Positions 20,885 to 21,667 of a stretch of 21,667 nt of DNA are shown here, in pieces (position 1 is the stretch's first letter; the number at the start of each line of letters is the position of its first letter). Source of the stretch: JAXHUK01 sp034189725 (GTDB taxonomy: Bacteria > Chloroflexota > Dehalococcoidia > SZUA-161); the NCBI GenBank assembly GCA_034189725.1, contig JAXHUK010000076.1, positions 1-21,667 on the forward strand, read 5' to 3'. The position numbers and the translations under genes were made by a program. The notes below the pieces were generated by a model that was not told the origin of the DNA, made no database searches, and worked only from the letters and a program-made list of their open reading frames with translations.

Positions 20885-21667
20885 TGTTTTGCTCCTCTTT
20901 CTGATTGGGGATTGTGAAGTAGAAAGTCGTGCCCTTTCCAGGTTCTGACTCCAGCCAGATCTGTCCACCGTGTCGCTCCACAATTCGCTTGCAGACCGCC
21001 AGGCCGATGCCAGTGCCGGCGTACTCGTCCTGTGTATGGAGGCGTTGAAAAATAATGAAGACACGATCGATATACTCCGGCTCTATCCCGATGCCATTGT
21101 CTTGTACTGAGAATATCCAGTCATTTTCCTGTTCCTCAGCCGAGACGTGGATCTTTGGTGGCTCGTCGCTGTGAAACTTGAGGGCGTTGCCGATCAGGTT
21201 CTGGAACAGCTGAGCTAGCTGTGAGTCATCGGCCATGATGGTGGGCAAGCTATCGTAGGTTACCACTGCGCCGTTATTCGCAATGGCTACCTTGAGATTT
21301 TCAAGGACGTTGTTGAGTATGGCAGCGCTGTTGGTTAGCTCGAAAGGTTTCCCCTGCGTCCTCACACGTGAAAAGGCCAAAAGGTCATCAATGAGTGAAA
21401 ACATGCGATTTGTGCCAGCTAACACATAGTTGATGAAGTCGTCCGCATCGCTCCCGAGCGCGCCTTTATAGTCGTCTGCCAGCAGCGCCACGTAGTTCGA
21501 TACCATGCGCAGTGGCTCCTGAAGGTCGTGCGAGGCGACATAAGCGAACTGTTCCAGCTCAGCGTTGGACCGCTCCAACTCAGCCAGCGTTCTCATGAGG
21601 TGTTTTTCCATACGTTTGTGCTCGGCAATCCTGTGGAGCAATTCTCTGTTGGCTCTCCCGAGGTCTG
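20832..21667 (-). CDS. Sensor histidine kinase, C-terminal part (5' end outside window)
   Basis: The frame is open to the window edge, so the sensor part is missing; about 278 residues are visible. The first ~40 residues are a coiled coil (AEHKRMEKHLMRTLAELERS) of the kind that links PAS or GAF domains to the kinase core. FAYVASHDLQEPLRMVSNYV is the H-box, with the phosphorylated histidine; this HDLQEPLR form is typical of phytochrome- and PAS-type kinases. QNLIGNALKFH is the N-box, VQDNGIGIEP the G1 box, and GTGIGLAVCKRIVERHGG the G2 box, so it is probably catalytically complete. It overlaps the following single-domain regulator by 53 bases, which is its probable phosphoryl acceptor. The signal sensed cannot be told. 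Confidence 0.92.
   Translation of the reverse strand, partial: DLGRANRELLHRIAEHKRMEKHLMRTLAELERSNAELEQFAYVASHDLQEPLRMVSNYVALLADDYKGALGSDADDFINYVLAGTNRMFSLIDDLLAFSRVRTQGKPFELTNSAAILNNVLENLKVAIANNGAVVTYDSLPTIMADDSQLAQLFQNLIGNALKFHSDEPPKIHVSAEEQENDWIFSVQDNGIGIEPEYIDRVFIIFQRLHTQDEYAGTGIGLAVCKRIVERHGGQIWLESEPGKGTTFYFTIPNQKEEQNNGYFPDRQTLRDTACGG

Noticed and set aside
20885..21064. Long N-terminal extension of the second response regulator
   Set aside because: It lies wholly in the kinase gene in another frame, has no ribosome binding site and no receiver-like features. The ATG at 20884 has GAGGAG upstream.

Overview
The window looks like a piece of chromosome from an anaerobic bacterium, most likely a member of the Chloroflexota (Dehalococcoidia-like). 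This is inferred from the mix of tungsten/molybdenum aldehyde:ferredoxin oxidoreductase with a four-cluster ferredoxin, a PyrR-controlled pyrimidine operon whose PyrB carries a PyrI-type zinc domain, an archease/RtcB pair, and REP-like dispersed palindromes. No rRNA, tRNA, CRISPR array or transposase was seen.

Layout. 1-655 (+): the end of a CrtI-like FAD oxidoreductase and a 75-residue unknown protein. 656-2480: an eroded accessory patch. It holds a decayed minus-strand gene, a second 167-base copy of its 3' end, the C-terminal stump of an alpha/beta hydrolase, a palindromic repeat, and one small minus-strand gene behind a perfect-consensus sigma-70 promoter; 656-832 shows nothing convincing. 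2481-5268 (-): a membrane-anchored alpha/alpha-barrel protein, a class I methyltransferase and a radical SAM/SPASM protein, a possible unknown modification pathway. 5332-8762 (+): a strong promoter, then greA-lysS-serS. A truncated DUF3788 gene and acpS follow.

9487-14254 (+): the pyrimidine operon pyrR-pyrB-pyrC-carA. It starts at a clear promoter, followed by a PyrR-binding leader with mutually exclusive antiterminator and terminator hairpins. The operon stops at carA, with no carB, at a 16-bp perfect hairpin that overlaps the carA stop codon. 14302-17095 (-): an operon of MoaD/ThiS-like protein, four-cluster ferredoxin and aldehyde:ferredoxin oxidoreductase, from its own promoter. 17197-17628 (-): a tail-anchored protein of unknown function. 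17727-19613 (-): archease and RtcB, an RNA ligation/repair pair. 19832-21667 (-): a histidine kinase entering from beyond the window, and two paralogous single-domain response regulators. A short remnant of a kinase 3' end before the second regulator shows that a kinase-regulator module was duplicated and one kinase then lost.

The best-supported points of interest are the PyrR leader that buries the pyrR ribosome binding site in its terminator, the PyrB-zinc-domain fusion without the nucleotide-binding PyrI domain, the kinase/regulator duplication scar, the barrel-methyltransferase-radical SAM cluster, and the tiny gene behind the strongest promoter in the window. Product names rest on recognising motifs by eye; no database search was run.
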